Origin: Ancylobacter sp. IITR112 | GTDB lineage: Bacteria > Pseudomonadota > Alphaproteobacteria > Rhizobiales > Xanthobacteraceae | Length of the DNA stretch: 64,000 nucleotides | Reading direction: 5' to 3' | Assembly: GCF_041415945.1 (NCBI RefSeq) | Contig: NZ_JBGCUS010000001.1 | Span: 1,736,001-1,800,000, forward strand | Shown here: positions 21,072-31,636 of the stretch, in pieces | Layout: each line of letters opens with the position of its first letter | Numbering within the stretch: the first letter of the stretch is position 1 | Made by a program: the position numbers and the translations under genes | The notes under the pieces: model-generated | Databases searched by the model: none | What the model was told of the DNA's origin: nothing | The model's input: only the letters and a program-made list of their open reading frames with translations

Positions 21072-21761
21072 ATGACCGTGCTGCCTCTCCGCCTCCCGCC
21101 CGATCCTTCAGCCCGCACCGGCCGGAAAACGCGCGCCGAGGAGCTGCGCATGCAACTGGCCGACGAGATCACCCGCGGAACGCTGCCGCCGGGGGCCTCG
21201 CTTGACGAGACGGCGCTCGCTGCCCGCTTCGGTGTATCGCGCACCCCGGTCCGCGAAGCGCTGCGCGAACTGGTCGCCTCCGGTCTGGTCGACGCCCGCC
21301 CGCATCGCGGCGCCGTGGTGGCGCGCCCCAGCGTCGCCCGGCTGCAGAACATGTTCGAGGTGATGGCCGAACTGGAAGCGCTTTGCGCGGGACTGTGCGC
21401 CTTGAAGATGACGCCGCCCGAGCGCCAGCAATTGGAGCGATTGCACGCCGACATGGGGGAATTGATGCGGCTGGGCGATTTTGCCGCCTATCGAGAGGCC
21501 AATGAACAGTTCCACACCTCGATTTATGCCGGCAGCCATAATGACTACCTTATCGAACTGACGCTCGGCACACGGCGCCGGCTTTCGCCCTTCCGCCGCG
21601 CCCAGTTCCGGGCCTTGGGGCGTCTCGCCCTCTCCCATGCCGAGCATGACCGGGTGGTGACCGCCATCCAGCGCGGCGACCGCGATGGCGCCGGCGGCGC
21701 CATGCGTGACCACATCGCGATCGTCCACGACGCCTATGAGCAGTACGCCCAGACGCTGTGA
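21072..21761 (+). CDS. GntR-family (FadR/FCD subfamily) transcriptional regulator
   Basis: A 229-residue regulator. The N-terminal winged helix (about residues 18-80) includes LRMQLADEITRGTLPPGASLDETALAARFGVSRTPVREALRELVASGLV, which is the classic GntR helix-turn-helix. The C-terminal all-helical FCD ligand domain (about 85-220) has the metal-site histidines in ANEQFHTSIY, LSHAEHDRV and MRDHIAIVHDAY. Such proteins respond to small organic acids. The start is uncertain: no good ribosome site precedes either 21072 or an ATG at 21039. It may control the adjacent HpxZ-like gene. Confidence 0.9.
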   Translation: MTVLPLRLPPDPSARTGRKTRAEELRMQLADEITRGTLPPGASLDETALAARFGVSRTPVREALRELVASGLVDARPHRGAVVARPSVARLQNMFEVMAELEALCAGLCALKMTPPERQQLERLHADMGELMRLGDFAAYREANEQFHTSIYAGSHNDYLIELTLGTRRRLSPFRRAQFRALGRLALSHAEHDRVVTAIQRGDRDGAGGAMRDHIAIVHDAYEQYAQTL

Positions 21762-21843
21762 CACGCGCGGGCATGGGCCAGGATCAAGCCGCAATTGCCA
21801 AAACAGGCCCGCGTCGCCGTTTAATCTCTCTTTACCCATTGTA

Positions 21844-21858
21844 GAACACAATAGGAAC
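21844..21858. promoter_or_regulatory. SOS box 1 upstream of lexA
   Basis: GAAC-N7-GAAC at 21844-21858 is the exact complement of the alphaproteobacterial LexA site GTTC-N7-GTTC. It lies 63 bp before the lexA start, as expected for autoregulation. Confidence 0.85.
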
Positions 21859-21869
21859 GGCTAGTCTTT

Positions 21870-21884
21870 GTTCGTGATTTGTTT
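21870..21884. promoter_or_regulatory. SOS box 2 upstream of lexA
   Basis: GTTC-N7-GTTT at 21870-21884 matches seven of the eight fixed bases of the alphaproteobacterial LexA site, in the direct orientation. It starts 12 bp after box 1, so LexA dimers could occupy both sites over the promoter. Confidence 0.6.
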
Positions 21885-21920
21885 CGTACCGGCGCCGGCC
21901 CGGCAGACGGGGTTCTCTCG

Positions 21921-22616
21921 ATGCTCACCCGCAAACAGCATGAGCTGCTTCTGTTCATCAATGAACGCCTCCAGCGCGATGGCGTGCCCCCATCCTTTGA
22001 GGAGATGAAAGAGGCGCTGGACCTGCGCTCCAAGTCAGGGATTCACCGGCTGATCACCGCGCTGGAAGAGCGCGGCTTCATCCGCCGCCTGCCGAACCGG
22101 GCAAGGGCGCTGGAGGTTGTGCGCCTGCCGGAGGACACCCAGCCCCCGAGGCTGGCCCGCACCTTTTCGCCCAATGTCATCGAAGGCAGTCTCGGCAAGG
22201 TGCGGCCGGTATCGGACGAGGATTCCGAGCGCCGCGTGGTGCCGATCCCGGTCATGGGCCGGATCGCCGCCGGCACGCCGATCTCCGCGATCCAGTCGCG
22301 CGACCACACGATCAGCATGCCGCCGGAAATGCTGTCGGGTGGCGAGCATTTCGCGTTGGAAGTGCGCGGCGATTCGATGGTCGAAGCAGGCATTCTCGAC
22401 GGCGACCTGGCACTGATCCGCAAATGCGACGCCGCCAGCACGGGCGAGATTGTCGTCGCGCTGATCGACGATGAGGAAGCCACGCTGAAGCGCCTGCGCC
22501 GCAAGGGCGCCTCGATCGCGCTGGAGGCGGCAAACCCGGCCTATGAGACGCGCATTTTCGGTCCGGATCGGGTGCGTATCCAAGGCAAGCTGGTCGGGCT
22601 TTTCCGCCGCTATTGA
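21921..22616 (+). CDS. lexA: LexA repressor
   Basis: Self-cleaving repressor of the SOS DNA-damage response. The 231 residues comprise a winged helix (about 1-70, [13 protein letters not shown] to [19 protein letters not shown]), a linker, the Ala-Gly cleavage bond in MGRIAAGTP, the nucleophile Ser in [11 protein letters not shown] and the general-base Lys in EATLKRLRR. The ATG at 21921 matches the conserved N-terminus. Two SOS boxes lie immediately upstream. The last 7 bp overlap the convergent end of comEC. Confidence 0.98.
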   Translation: MLTRKQHELLLFINERLQRDGVPPSFEEMKEALDLRSKSGIHRLITALEERGFIRRLPNRARALEVVRLPEDTQPPRLARTFSPNVIEGSLGKVRPVSDEDSERRVVPIPVMGRIAAGTPISAIQSRDHTISMPPEMLSGGEHFALEVRGDSMVEAGILDGDLALIRKCDAASTGEIVVALIDDEEATLKRLRRKGASIALEAANPAYETRIFGPDRVRIQGKLVGLFRRY

Positions 22617-25027
22617 GGGTCGTCCCCGGGTGCTGCAGTCTCCGGGTCGAAGGCAGGCACGCGCTCGCTGACGTCAGAAGGGACCGGGAGACCCGTCGGT
22701 GACCCCGCAAACGTCCCAAGCGGCGAGGAGATGGTGCGGCCTGTATCGTCCCGACCGCCCGCCCCGGGTGTCGCGCCCCGTCGCGAGAGTGGCGATGGCG
22801 ATGGCGGAGGCACGGCGGCGGGCTCCCATGGCCGTGTGCCCGGTGACCGGCGCGCCGTTATCAGGGCAAGGCTTCCATCCTGCCGCAGCGTGCCGGCGAC
22901 GGCGCCGGGAGACATGCGCGCGTCGCGGTAGATGATTGTCGCCGGGCAGTCGAGCGGCGGTGCGAAAGGCGTCACCAGCACGGCAGCCAAGCGACAATCA
23001 TCCTCCAGCGACTCCCGGTCACGGGACAGAGCCACCAGCCGCCCGTCCGGCAGAGGCAGCGTGCAGCCGAGCGGATCGCAGGCCGCGGCGGTTGTCAGGT
23101 CCCGGCTGCCGAAGCGCGATCTCGCCCCATCCGCGCCCAGCCATTGCTCCACCGCGAAGCGCCGGTCGACCCCGCGGTCACGGTCGCCCATGAAGGCGAG
23201 GACTCCGTCGCGGCCACGCACCGCCACGGTCCGTGCCTCGGCATCGACAAAGAGATCGGGCCGCGGCGCCATGGACGCGATGGCGAGGCCGGCAAGCGCA
23301 AGTACCGGCGCCAGCGCGACCAGCCGGGTGCGGGCGAGGCAGAGCACCACGAGTGCGAGGCTGATGACGATGAGGCTGGCGGCCGGCATCGCCGGCACGC
23401 CGCGATCCGCGCCGGGCAGCGCGGCGACCAGATCGGAGATGTCGCGCATGCGGGCAAGGCCCCACCCCATCAGCCGCCAGGCCGGATCGTCCCAACCGAA
23501 CGGCATCAGCACCGCCCCGGCAAGCCCGGCGGGCATGACGATGAACGAGACCACCGGCATGGCGCCAAGATTGGCCAGCAGACTGAGCGGGGCGAGGCGT
23601 TGGAAGTGGTAAGCGGCATAGGGCGCTGTCGCAAGCCCCGCCGCCAGCGAGGCCAGCACCAGCCCGGCGATATAGCGCCCCGGCACGCTGAGCCAGCGGC
23701 CCGCCTTGGCCGGCGCAAGCGTGAAGAGAAAGCCGAAGCGCTCATAGGCCGCGACGAGCCCCAGCGTGGCCGCGAAGGACATTTGCGCCCCTGGGTCGAG
23801 CACCGCGCGGGGCGAGAGGATGAGCAGGCCCAGCGCCGCCACGGCGAGCGTCCGCAGCGTCAGCGCCGGGCGGCCGAGCACGATTCCCGCCAGCACGAGC
23901 AGCGTCATCACATAGGCGCGCTGGGTCGCCACCTCGGCGCCGGACAGCAGAAGATAGAAACTCGCCGACGCCATGGCCGGCAGCGCTGCCCAGGCCTTGA
24001 TGGGTCGATAAAGTGCCAGTTCCGGCAGCAGAGCCAGCAGCGCGCGGGCGAGGAAGAACACGGTGCTGGCGACCAGCGCCATGTGCAAACCCGAAATGGA
24101 CAGCACATGCGACAGGCCGGAGACGCGCATGCTCTCCTCAATCGCCTCCGGCACCGTGTCGCGCAGGCCGGTCACCAGCGCCACGGCCACCCCACCCTCT
24201 TCCCCGGGCAGCGCCGCGCGGATGCGGGCGGCGATGGCCCGGCGCGTGCGATCGAGCCAGGTGGTGAGCGCCAGCCCCGCCGGCGGCGGGCCGAGAGCGG
24301 GGGAGAGTTGCGGCCGCCCGAGCGCATAACCGGTGGCGCCAATGCCATCGAGCCAGATCGCCCGCCCGAAATCAAACCCGCCGGGATAGGCCGGGCCGGG
24401 CGGAGGCTCCAGCGTCGCCCGCAGGCTCACATGGCTACCGACCGCCGGCGGATCACGCCCGGCAAGCGTCACGCGCACCCGCGTGAGCGGATCGCCGTGC
24501 GCACGCTCCAGCCGCGTCACCGCAAGCGTCATACGGCTGCCACGCGGCCGCAATTCCACCGCCTCGACATAGCCGCTCACCGCGACCGCATTCAGCGTCG
24601 TTCCCAGGACCGGATGCGCCATCAGACGCACCTGCAGCGCCGCCACGGCGAAGCCGGCCGATAGCACGGCAAGGAGCGCGAGCAGGTGAAAGGCGACGGG
24701 CCGCGCCCGCGCCAGAAAGGCGAGGCCGGCGAAGCCGATGACTGGCAGCCAGCCGGCATAGGCCATCGGCTCATCAGGCGCGGCGAAATACAGCGCTGCG
24801 CCGGAGGCAAAGCCGATGGGCAGGTACAGGAAGCCGCGCCGGTCGTCGAGCTCGCGCGCCAGCGCCGCCGCCAGACCCGCCGAAAGTCGCCCCAACGCCA
24901 CAGCGAACAGGTGTTCGGGCTGGAGATCGGTAACGAACCTCCCGCGCGGATGCGCCGGCCCGAGCGCCGCCGCCCGAGCCCGCCGGCGCGGCGCGTCATC
25001 CGGTCCCTGCTGCGGCGGCCCGTGCAT
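22610..25027 (-). CDS. comEC: ComEC/Rec2-family membrane protein
   Basis: Candidate DNA-uptake channel of the inner membrane. The 805 residues have an N-terminal soluble OB-like domain (about 110-230, with [16 protein letters not shown]) between hydrophobic segments, then the competence domain (about 290-570) with the typical [17 protein letters not shown] and [13 protein letters not shown] motifs. As in many alphaproteobacterial homologues there is no recognisable metallo-beta-lactamase domain; the tail (about 640-805) carries [19 protein letters not shown] and a low-complexity Pro/Arg end. The ATG at 25027 has AGGGG ten bases upstream; 86 further in-frame codons upstream reach into the divergent gltX promoter region and look non-coding. 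Confidence 0.9.
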   Translation of the reverse strand: MHGPPQQGPDDAPRRRARAAALGPAHPRGRFVTDLQPEHLFAVALGRLSAGLAAALARELDDRRGFLYLPIGFASGAALYFAAPDEPMAYAGWLPVIGFAGLAFLARARPVAFHLLALLAVLSAGFAVAALQVRLMAHPVLGTTLNAVAVSGYVEAVELRPRGSRMTLAVTRLERAHGDPLTRVRVTLAGRDPPAVGSHVSLRATLEPPPGPAYPGGFDFGRAIWLDGIGATGYALGRPQLSPALGPPPAGLALTTWLDRTRRAIAARIRAALPGEEGGVAVALVTGLRDTVPEAIEESMRVSGLSHVLSISGLHMALVASTVFFLARALLALLPELALYRPIKAWAALPAMASASFYLLLSGAEVATQRAYVMTLLVLAGIVLGRPALTLRTLAVAALGLLILSPRAVLDPGAQMSFAATLGLVAAYERFGFLFTLAPAKAGRWLSVPGRYIAGLVLASLAAGLATAPYAAYHFQRLAPLSLLANLGAMPVVSFIVMPAGLAGAVLMPFGWDDPAWRLMGWGLARMRDISDLVAALPGADRGVPAMPAASLIVISLALVVLCLARTRLVALAPVLALAGLAIASMAPRPDLFVDAEARTVAVRGRDGVLAFMGDRDRGVDRRFAVEQWLGADGARSRFGSRDLTTAAACDPLGCTLPLPDGRLVALSRDRESLEDDCRLAAVLVTPFAPPLDCPATIIYRDARMSPGAVAGTLRQDGSLALITARRSPGTRPWEPAAVPPPSPSPLSRRGATPGAGGRDDTGRTISSPLGTFAGSPTGLPVPSDVSERVPAFDPETAAPGDDPQ

Positions 25028-25202
25028 GCCCCGACGCCCCTGCGCCCGTTGCGATGTGCTCCCCTTCTCCCCGACGATCCGGCTGTTAGCCCCGCCGAAC
25101 CGCGCGAAAGGCCCGCTTTTCCCGCATCGCACACCTATGGTACACGCACGCTCCGCGCCCGCCATGCTTCGACGCCGTCCCTCCGGCGCAGACGGAAGAG
25201 AA

Positions 25203-26639
25203 ATGTCCGAGACCGTCGTTACCCGCTTCGCCCCCTCGCCCACCGGCTTCCTGCATATTGGCGGCGCGCGCACCGCGCTGTTCAACTGGCTCTATGCGCG
25301 CGCCAAAGGCGGCAAGATGCTGCTGCGCATTGAGGACACGGACCGCCAGCGCTCTACGCCGGAAGCGATCGACGCCATCATCGACGGGCTTAGCTGGCTC
25401 GGCATCGACTGGTCGGGCGAGGTGATCTACCAGTTCGCCCGCGCCGAGCGGCACCGCGCGGCGGTGGAACAGATGATCGCTGCCGGCCGCGCTTACCCCT
25501 GCTACGCCAGTGCGGCGGAACTGGAGGAGATGCGCGAGACAGCGCGCAAGGAGGGGCGCCCGCCACGTTACGACGGCCGCTGGCGCGACCGTGACCCTTC
25601 CGAGGCCCCGCCCGACCGCGCGCCGGTGTTCCGCCTGAAGGCGCCGACCGAGGGCGAGACGGTCATCGACGATCTCGTCCAGGGACGTGTCGTCATTCCC
25701 AACAAGGATCTCGACGACCTCGTCCTGCTACGCTCCGATGGTACCCCGACCTATATGCTTTCGGTGGTGGTCGACGATCACGATATGAACGTCACCCACA
25801 TCATCCGTGGCGACGACCATTTGACCAATGCTGCGCGCCAGACGCAGATCTACCATGCGCTGGGCTGGGAGGTGCCGAAGATGGCACATATCCCGCTGAT
25901 CCACGGCCCGGACGGCGCCAAGCTCTCCAAGCGCCACGGCGCGCTGGGCGTCGATGCCTATCGCGCCATGGGCTATCTTCCGGCGGCGCTACGCAACTAT
26001 CTCGTGCGCCTTGGCTGGAGCCATGGCGACCAGGAGATTTTCTCCACCGAGGAAATGGCCCGCCTGTTCGATCTCGACCGCGTCGGCCGCTCGGCCGCGC
26101 GCTTCGATTTTGCCAAGCTGGAGAATATTAACGGCCTCTATATTCGCTCGACTCCCGATGCCGAGCTGATGCAGGCCATCGACGCACTCCTGCCGCATAT
26201 CCCCGACGGCCCCGCCATCGCGGCTGGCCTGACGCCCGAACGGCGCGCCCAGCTCCTGGCGGCCATGCCCGGGCTGAAGGAACGGGCCAAAACTCTACTC
26301 GAACTCGTTGAAAATGCAGCCTATATCTGGCGCGCTCGCCCTCTCCCGCTTGAGGAGAAGGCACAAGCGCTGCTGACCGAGGAGGCGCTCCGTCTGCTGG
26401 CCGCTGCGGCGGCGCAGCTCGCTACCGTTACGGAGTGGACTGCGGCCACGACGGAGGCGGCGGTGCGCTCGGTGGCCGAGGCGCAGGGCGTCAAGCTCGG
26501 CATGCTGGCACAACCGCTGCGGGCGGCGGTAACCGGCAAGACCACGTCGCCCGGCATTTTCGACGTGCTGGCCGTGCTCGGCCGGGAGGAGTCGCTGGCC
26601 CGGATCGCCGACCAGACTGGCGCCGGCGCAGCGGCGTAA
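25203..26639 (+). CDS. gltX: Glutamate--tRNA ligase
   Basis: Class I aminoacyl-tRNA synthetase. The 478 residues show the HIGH-type motif [32 protein letters not shown], the [15 protein letters not shown] segment and the KMSKS-type loop [11 protein letters not shown]. The ATG at 25203 is preceded by GGAAGAG and begins the conserved [10 protein letters not shown] region. Alphaproteobacteria often carry a second copy that charges tRNA-Gln indirectly, so this may be one of two. It diverges from comEC across 175 bp. Confidence 0.97.
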   Translation: MSETVVTRFAPSPTGFLHIGGARTALFNWLYARAKGGKMLLRIEDTDRQRSTPEAIDAIIDGLSWLGIDWSGEVIYQFARAERHRAAVEQMIAAGRAYPCYASAAELEEMRETARKEGRPPRYDGRWRDRDPSEAPPDRAPVFRLKAPTEGETVIDDLVQGRVVIPNKDLDDLVLLRSDGTPTYMLSVVVDDHDMNVTHIIRGDDHLTNAARQTQIYHALGWEVPKMAHIPLIHGPDGAKLSKRHGALGVDAYRAMGYLPAALRNYLVRLGWSHGDQEIFSTEEMARLFDLDRVGRSAARFDFAKLENINGLYIRSTPDAELMQAIDALLPHIPDGPAIAAGLTPERRAQLLAAMPGLKERAKTLLELVENAAYIWRARPLPLEEKAQALLTEEALRLLAAAAAQLATVTEWTAATTEAAVRSVAEAQGVKLGMLAQPLRAAVTGKTTSPGIFDVLAVLGREESLARIADQTGAGAAA

Positions 26640-26876
26640 GCGCCTGTTCTAGCACAAGGCGGAAGCGGGCATGCAACGCTTTCGCGCCAGCCGTGCGGCC
26701 GCAGTGCGGCAGCATTTTCGCTGCGCTTGCGAGGGCGGAACGAAACCGCTACGACTTTGATCATGGGCCGCAGCGAGACATCCCCCGTCTCCGACGCACA
26801 GCGCCAAACGGCAGGCGCGGCCCCTCGCAAAGACGCGATCCGTTTCAGATCCGTTCCTAGGTTCAGGGAGACCCGC

Positions 26877-28184
26877 ATGGACGCCAGCCAAAGCAACGCG
26901 CCAAAATCCGCAACGCTCACCATTGGCGATGAGAGCTGGGAGCTTCCGATCCTGAACGGCACGATCGGGCCGGACGTGATCGACATCGGCAAGCTCTATG
27001 CCCATACGGGCAAGTTCACCTACGATCCCGGCTTCACCTCGACCGCGTCCTGCGAAAGCCAGATCACCTATATTGACGGCGACGAGGGCATTCTCCTCTA
27101 CCGCGGCTACCCCATCGAGCAGCTCGCCGAGAGCGACTTCCTCGAAACCTGCTATCTCCTGCTGTACGGCGAACTGCCGACCGCCGCCCAGAAGGCCGAT
27201 TTCGACTACCGCGTCACGCGCCACACCATGGTGCATGAGCAGATGAGCCGCTTCTTCCACGGCTTCCGCCGCGACGCACATCCCATGTCGGTGCTGGTGG
27301 CCTCAGTGGGCGCCCTGTCGGCCTTCTATCACGACTCGACCGACATTTCCGATCCGCAGCAGCGGATGATCGCCTCGATCCGCATGATCGCGAAGATCCC
27401 GACCCTGGCGGCGATGGCCTATAAGTACTCGATCGGCCAGCCCTTCGTGTACCCGAAGAACGATCTCGACTACGCCTCGAACTTCCTGCGCATGTGCTTC
27501 TCGGTTCCCTGCGAGGAGTACAAGGTCAACCCGATCCTCTCGCGCGCGATTGACCGCATCTTCATCCTCCACGCCGACCACGAGCAGAACGCCTCGACCT
27601 CCACCGTGCGCCTCGCCGGCTCGTCGGGTGCCAACCCCTTCGCCTGCATCGCCGCCGGCATTGCCTGCCTGTGGGGACCCGCCCATGGCGGCGCCAATGA
27701 GGCGGCGCTGAAGATGCTCGGCGAGATCGGCTCGGTGGACCGTATCCCCGAGTTCATCAACCGCGCCAAGGACAAGAACGACCCGTTCCGCCTGATGGGC
27801 TTCGGTCATCGCGTCTACAAGAATTACGATCCGCGCGCCAAGATCATGCAGCGTACCTGCCACGAGGTGCTCGGCGAACTCGGCATCAAGGACGACCCGC
27901 TGCTCGACATCGCGGTGGAACTGGAGCGCATCGCGCTGCAGGACGAGTATTTCGTCGAGCGCAAGCTCTACCCGAATATCGACTTCTACTCCGGCATCAC
28001 CCTGCGCGCCCTCGGCTTCCCCACCTCCATGTTCACCGTACTGTTCGCCCTCGCCCGCACCGTGGGCTGGATCGGCCAGTGGAAGGAAATGATCGAGGAT
28101 CCGAGCCAGCGCATCGGCCGTCCGCGTCAGCTCTACACCGGCGCCACCCAGCGCGATTACGTGCCGATCGCCCGCCGCAAGTGA
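26877..28184 (+). CDS. gltA: Citrate synthase (type II)
   Basis: Entry enzyme of the TCA cycle, condensing oxaloacetate and acetyl-CoA. The 435 residues fit the hexameric, NADH-sensitive type found in Gram-negative bacteria. Visible motifs are [35 protein letters not shown] with the catalytic His, [15 protein letters not shown], and [21 protein letters not shown] lies seven bases before the ATG at 26877. The 237-bp gap after gltX probably holds its own promoter. A strong terminator follows. Confidence 0.98.
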   Translation: MDASQSNAPKSATLTIGDESWELPILNGTIGPDVIDIGKLYAHTGKFTYDPGFTSTASCESQITYIDGDEGILLYRGYPIEQLAESDFLETCYLLLYGELPTAAQKADFDYRVTRHTMVHEQMSRFFHGFRRDAHPMSVLVASVGALSAFYHDSTDISDPQQRMIASIRMIAKIPTLAAMAYKYSIGQPFVYPKNDLDYASNFLRMCFSVPCEEYKVNPILSRAIDRIFILHADHEQNASTSTVRLAGSSGANPFACIAAGIACLWGPAHGGANEAALKMLGEIGSVDRIPEFINRAKDKNDPFRLMGFGHRVYKNYDPRAKIMQRTCHEVLGELGIKDDPLLDIAVELERIALQDEYFVERKLYPNIDFYSGITLRALGFPTSMFTVLFALARTVGWIGQWKEMIEDPSQRIGRPRQLYTGATQRDYVPIARRK

Positions 28185-28215
28185 CGGCGGCGCCCCGGCC
28201 CTGAGACAAGCGAAG

Positions 28216-28250
28216 AAAACCCCGCCTTCCGGCCCGGAAGGCGGGGTTTT
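28216..28250. terminator. Rho-independent terminator after gltA
   Basis: A perfect 15-bp stem (AAAACCCCGCCTTCC with GGAAGGCGGGGTTTT, loop GGCCC) ending in TTTT on the plus strand and, read the other way, also in TTTT. It lies between the convergent gltA and lpxB stops and abuts the lpxB stop at 28251, so it can end both transcripts. Confidence 0.93.
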
Positions 28251-29444
28251 CTATGCCTGCGCTCTCTGCCTCGATCCGCGACGCTCCGCCAGCGTGTCGA
28301 GCACAGCCTGGGCGGCACGCCGGCTCGGCGGATCGCCGCCCTCACCCATGACAGCATCGAGCCGCGCGAAGGCGGCGAGTTGCGCCTCGCGCTCCGGCCC
28401 GCCGGCGATCAGCCGCGCCAGTTGCGCCGCCATGGCGGGCGGGTCGATATGCCATTGCAGATATTCCGGCATTGCCGGTTCATCGAGGATCAGGTTCGGC
28501 AGGATCGCCGTCTTCACCCGGATGATGAAGGGCGCGATCCGCCCTTCGAGCCACGGCACTTTATAGGCTGCGACCGTGGGAATACCGGCCAGCGCCAATT
28601 CCAGCGTCACCGTACCGGAGGCCGCCAACGCCGCCCTGGCAACGCGGAACGCGGCGCGCTTTTCCGTCTCATCGACCAGAATGCGCGGCTTCACCGGCCA
28701 GGACGCCACCATCGCCTCGACCTGCGCCCGCCGGGCCGGGAGCGTCGGCAGTACGAGCTCGACATCCGGAAGCTCTGCCCGCAGCCGCGCCAGCACCTCA
28801 CCAAAGGTGGCGCCGAGCCGCGCCAGCTCCGAGCGCCGGCTGCCGGGTAGCACCAGCAGCACGGGCGGGGATGCGGCGCGGCGGGCGGCTTCCTCGGCAT
28901 TCGGCCGCAGCGCGTTAAGCTCGCCGAGCAGCGGGTGGCCAACATAGGTCGTCGGCGGGCCGCCGAGCTCGTGCATGGCGGCCGGCTCAAAGGGCAGCAG
29001 CGCCAGCACCCGGTCGATATCGGGCGCCATGGCCCGCGCCCGCCCCGGACGCCAGACCCAGACGGTGGGCGCGACATATTTGACGATCGGAAGATCCGGC
29101 AGGCGAGCACGCACCTTGCGGGCGACACGATGGGTGAAATCGGGCGCGTCGACCAGGACGAGCACATCCGGTGCCCCCGCGACGATCGCCCGCGCGGTTT
29201 CGCCGAGGCGCCGCAGGATGCGCGGCAACCCGGCGACCACCTGCGCGAAACCCATGGCGGTGATCTCCTCCATGGGGAATTGCGGCACCAGCCCTTCAGC
29301 CTGCATGCGGACGCCGCCGACGCCCCGGAAGCGCACCCCGGACGGATGCAGCGCCTTCAGCTCCGCCATCAGCCCGGCACCGAGCACATCGCCCGATTCC
29401 TCTCCGGCAATGATGAAGATATTGAGCGGAGTGCGACTAGCCAT
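28251..29444 (-). CDS. lpxB: Lipid-A-disaccharide synthase
   Basis: Peripheral inner-membrane glycosyltransferase joining UDP-diacylglucosamine and lipid X. The 397 residues begin with the diagnostic IFIIAGEESGDVLGAGLM and include FRGVGGVRMQAEG, VWVWRPGRARAM and the C-terminal SGTVTLELALAGIPTVAAYK nucleotide-binding region. The start overlaps the lpxI stop by 8 bp, indicating translational coupling. It is the last gene of the bamA-lpxD-fabZ-lpxA-lpxI-lpxB run. Confidence 0.97.
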   Translation of the reverse strand: MASRTPLNIFIIAGEESGDVLGAGLMAELKALHPSGVRFRGVGGVRMQAEGLVPQFPMEEITAMGFAQVVAGLPRILRRLGETARAIVAGAPDVLVLVDAPDFTHRVARKVRARLPDLPIVKYVAPTVWVWRPGRARAMAPDIDRVLALLPFEPAAMHELGGPPTTYVGHPLLGELNALRPNAEEAARRAASPPVLLVLPGSRRSELARLGATFGEVLARLRAELPDVELVLPTLPARRAQVEAMVASWPVKPRILVDETEKRAAFRVARAALAASGTVTLELALAGIPTVAAYKVPWLEGRIAPFIIRVKTAILPNLILDEPAMPEYLQWHIDPPAMAAQLARLIAGGPEREAQLAAFARLDAVMGEGGDPPSRRAAQAVLDTLAERRGSRQRAQA

Positions 29445-30339
29445 GCACCGCCCCGTCCTCGCGTTCGAAGCCGAGGATGAACAGGCCAGCCTGATCGGCG
29501 AGCCGGATCAGTTCCGCGCTGTCGGCGACGATGACGCCACCCGCCTCAAGGGCTATGCCGGCGAGCCCCGCCCGCGCCGCGCCCTCCACGGTGCGCGCCC
29601 CGAAGGACGGCAGGTCGATCCGCCGATCCTGCCCCGCCTTGGGACACTTCACCAGGACGCCGCAGCGGGACGGCAGCTTGACCCGCCCATTGGCGCGCAG
29701 TTCCGCCACACGCGCCAGCATGAGATCCGTGCCTTCCGCCGCCTCCACCGCAACGACATGGCGGCGCATCACCACCAGCCCCTGCCCGATATCGAGCGGC
29801 CCCATCACGGCAAGCGCTTCACGCCCCCGGGCGATGTCGGCGAGCGCCTCAGCATCGGGCGCCACCCGGCCAAGCTGCCCGACCGGCATGAGGATTTCCG
29901 GCGCCACTTCATGCGCGCCGACAAGGCGGAAGCCCGACTCCTCCATCAGCCGCCCGAGGCCGGTGAGCAAAAAATCGTCGCCACCCCGGAACAGGCCAAG
30001 CACGCGCGGCATGAGTCGCAACGTCGCCCAGTCGAGCCGCAGATCGCGAATGCGCGGACGCAGCACATTGCCGATGAACACCACATCGCGGCAGCCCCGG
30101 CGGCGCATTTCGCTGCGGAGGAAGCCAAAGCGGCCGAGCGAAATCCACACATGCGGCCAACCCTCAAGCGGCGCATCGGCAAAGCCGCGCACCGGGAAGA
30201 GCACTACCTCGCGGCCGGCACGACGCGCACCCTCGGCCACCGCGAGCGGGAAGGTTCCCCCGCCGCAGATGATCGCCAGCGGCGCCGCCTCCGCTGCCGC
30301 CCGGGACGGTGCCTCAGGCGGCGTCAGGTTCGGCGACAT
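29437..30339 (-). CDS. lpxI: UDP-2,3-diacylglucosamine pyrophosphatase LpxI
   Basis: Hydrolyses UDP-2,3-diacylglucosamine to lipid X in lipid A synthesis, the alphaproteobacterial substitute for LpxH. The 300 residues (former DUF1009) contain LAIICGGGTFPLAVAEGARR, DVVFIGNVLRPR, GDDFLLTGLGRLMEESG and the C-terminal LPSFGARTVEGAARAGLAGIA region with the catalytic Asp segment KAGQDRRIDLP. The start at 30339 versus an ATG at 30351 is not settled, as neither has a clear ribosome site. The gene overlaps lpxA upstream by 26 bp and lpxB downstream by 8 bp. Confidence 0.95.
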   Translation of the reverse strand: MSPNLTPPEAPSRAAAEAAPLAIICGGGTFPLAVAEGARRAGREVVLFPVRGFADAPLEGWPHVWISLGRFGFLRSEMRRRGCRDVVFIGNVLRPRIRDLRLDWATLRLMPRVLGLFRGGDDFLLTGLGRLMEESGFRLVGAHEVAPEILMPVGQLGRVAPDAEALADIARGREALAVMGPLDIGQGLVVMRRHVVAVEAAEGTDLMLARVAELRANGRVKLPSRCGVLVKCPKAGQDRRIDLPSFGARTVEGAARAGLAGIALEAGGVIVADSAELIRLADQAGLFILGFEREDGAVHG

Positions 30340-31147
30340 GGTCGGCCGCATCGCTGGGAACGATCAGGCGGCGCTTGGCACCGCTGCGCACGAAATCGAC
30401 CACCTGCATGACATTGGCGTCGTCCGCATAGGCCTCGGCCACGCGCGCGGCGCGCTCGGACAGGGTACCGCCCGCATAGAACAGTTCGCGATAGGCCGCA
30501 CGCAGGGCATGGATCTGCGGTCGGGAGAACCCCCGCCGCTTCATCCCGATGATGTTGAGACCGCCCAGCCCGCTGCGGCCGTAAATCAGCGCGCCGAAGG
30601 GGATGAGGTCATGCTGCAGCCCGCACAGGCCGCCGACAATGGCATTGTCACCGATGCGCACGAACTGGTGCACCGCCGCCTGCCCGCCGAGAAACACGTT
30701 GTTGCCAACGCTGACATGGCCCGCGAGCGTCGCATTATTGGCGAAGATCACATGGTTGCCGACGATGCAGTCATGCGCGACATGGGCGTTGACCATGAAG
30801 AAGCAATTGTCGCCCACCACCGTTTCCATATGGCCGGCGGCAGTGCCGGTATTCATGGTCACATGCTCGCGGATCAGACAATTGCGACCGATCACCAGCC
30901 GCGACGCCTCACCCTTATAGCCAAGCGACTGCGGCGGGAAGCCGAGCGAGGCGAAGGGGTAGACCGTGGTGCCCTCGCCGATCGTCGTGCGACCGCTCAC
31001 GGCGACATGGGAGATCAGCTTGACCCCGTCGCCTAGCACCACCTGCGGCCCGACGACGCAGAACGGACCAATCTCGACGCCCGCGCCGAGAACGGCGCCT
31101 TCCTCGACCCGCGCCAGCGGGTCGATCTTCCCCGGGGAAACGCTCAT
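30314..31147 (-). CDS. lpxA: Acyl-ACP--UDP-N-acetylglucosamine O-acyltransferase
   Basis: First committed enzyme of lipid A synthesis. The 277 residues form a left-handed beta-helix with hexapeptide repeats (residues 5-190) containing the catalytic His region [26 protein letters not shown] and the [13 protein letters not shown] segment, then a helical C-terminus ([21 protein letters not shown]). Its ATG overlaps the fabZ stop as ATGA. The trimeric enzyme acts in the cytoplasm. Confidence 0.97.
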   Translation of the reverse strand: MSVSPGKIDPLARVEEGAVLGAGVEIGPFCVVGPQVVLGDGVKLISHVAVSGRTTIGEGTTVYPFASLGFPPQSLGYKGEASRLVIGRNCLIREHVTMNTGTAAGHMETVVGDNCFFMVNAHVAHDCIVGNHVIFANNATLAGHVSVGNNVFLGGQAAVHQFVRIGDNAIVGGLCGLQHDLIPFGALIYGRSGLGGLNIIGMKRRGFSRPQIHALRAAYRELFYAGGTLSERAARVAEAYADDANVMQVVDFVRSGAKRRLIVPSDAADHVAEPDAA

Positions 31148-31632
31148 TTACCTCCCTCGCGGGCGATCATGGCACCCACTTCCGCTTCGGCAACCATCTG
31201 GCCGTCGACCTTGGCCTCGCCACGGAACCACCACATGTTCCGCCGCTTGCTCATCTGCGTCATGTGATATTCGAGCACGTCGCCCGGCACCACGGGCTTG
31301 CGGAACTTCGCCTTGTCGATCGTCATGAAATAGACCAGCGAGGGCGCGCCGTCCTCCGGCCGGTTGAGCAGGCAGATCGTGCCCGCCGTCTGCGCCATGC
31401 CTTCGAGGATCAGCACACCCGGCATCACCGGGTTCTCCGGGAAATGGCCCTGGAAATGCGGCTCATTGGCCGAGACATTCTTGATGCCGATCGCCTTCCG
31501 GTCGCCGTCAATGCCGATGATCCGATCGACCATCAGGAAAGGATAGCGGTGCGGCAGCGCCGCGAGGATGCGGTGAATATCGGCGGTGCCGAGCACGGTA
31601 GCTTCGGCTGCGGCTTCGACCTGTGCGTCCAT
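31144..31632 (-). CDS. fabZ: 3-hydroxyacyl-ACP dehydratase FabZ
   Basis: Fatty-acid synthase dehydratase with the hot-dog fold. The 162 residues contain [13 protein letters not shown], the catalytic His in [25 protein letters not shown] with its Glu, and the C-terminal [16 protein letters not shown] strand. The ATG at 31632 begins the conserved part; an in-frame ATG at 31677 lies inside lpxD. The position between lpxD and lpxA balances 3-hydroxyacyl-ACP use between phospholipid and lipid A synthesis. Confidence 0.97.
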   Translation of the reverse strand: MDAQVEAAAEATVLGTADIHRILAALPHRYPFLMVDRIIGIDGDRKAIGIKNVSANEPHFQGHFPENPVMPGVLILEGMAQTAGTICLLNRPEDGAPSLVYFMTIDKAKFRKPVVPGDVLEYHMTQMSKRRNMWWFRGEAKVDGQMVAEAEVGAMIAREGGK

Positions 31633-31636
31633 TCTC

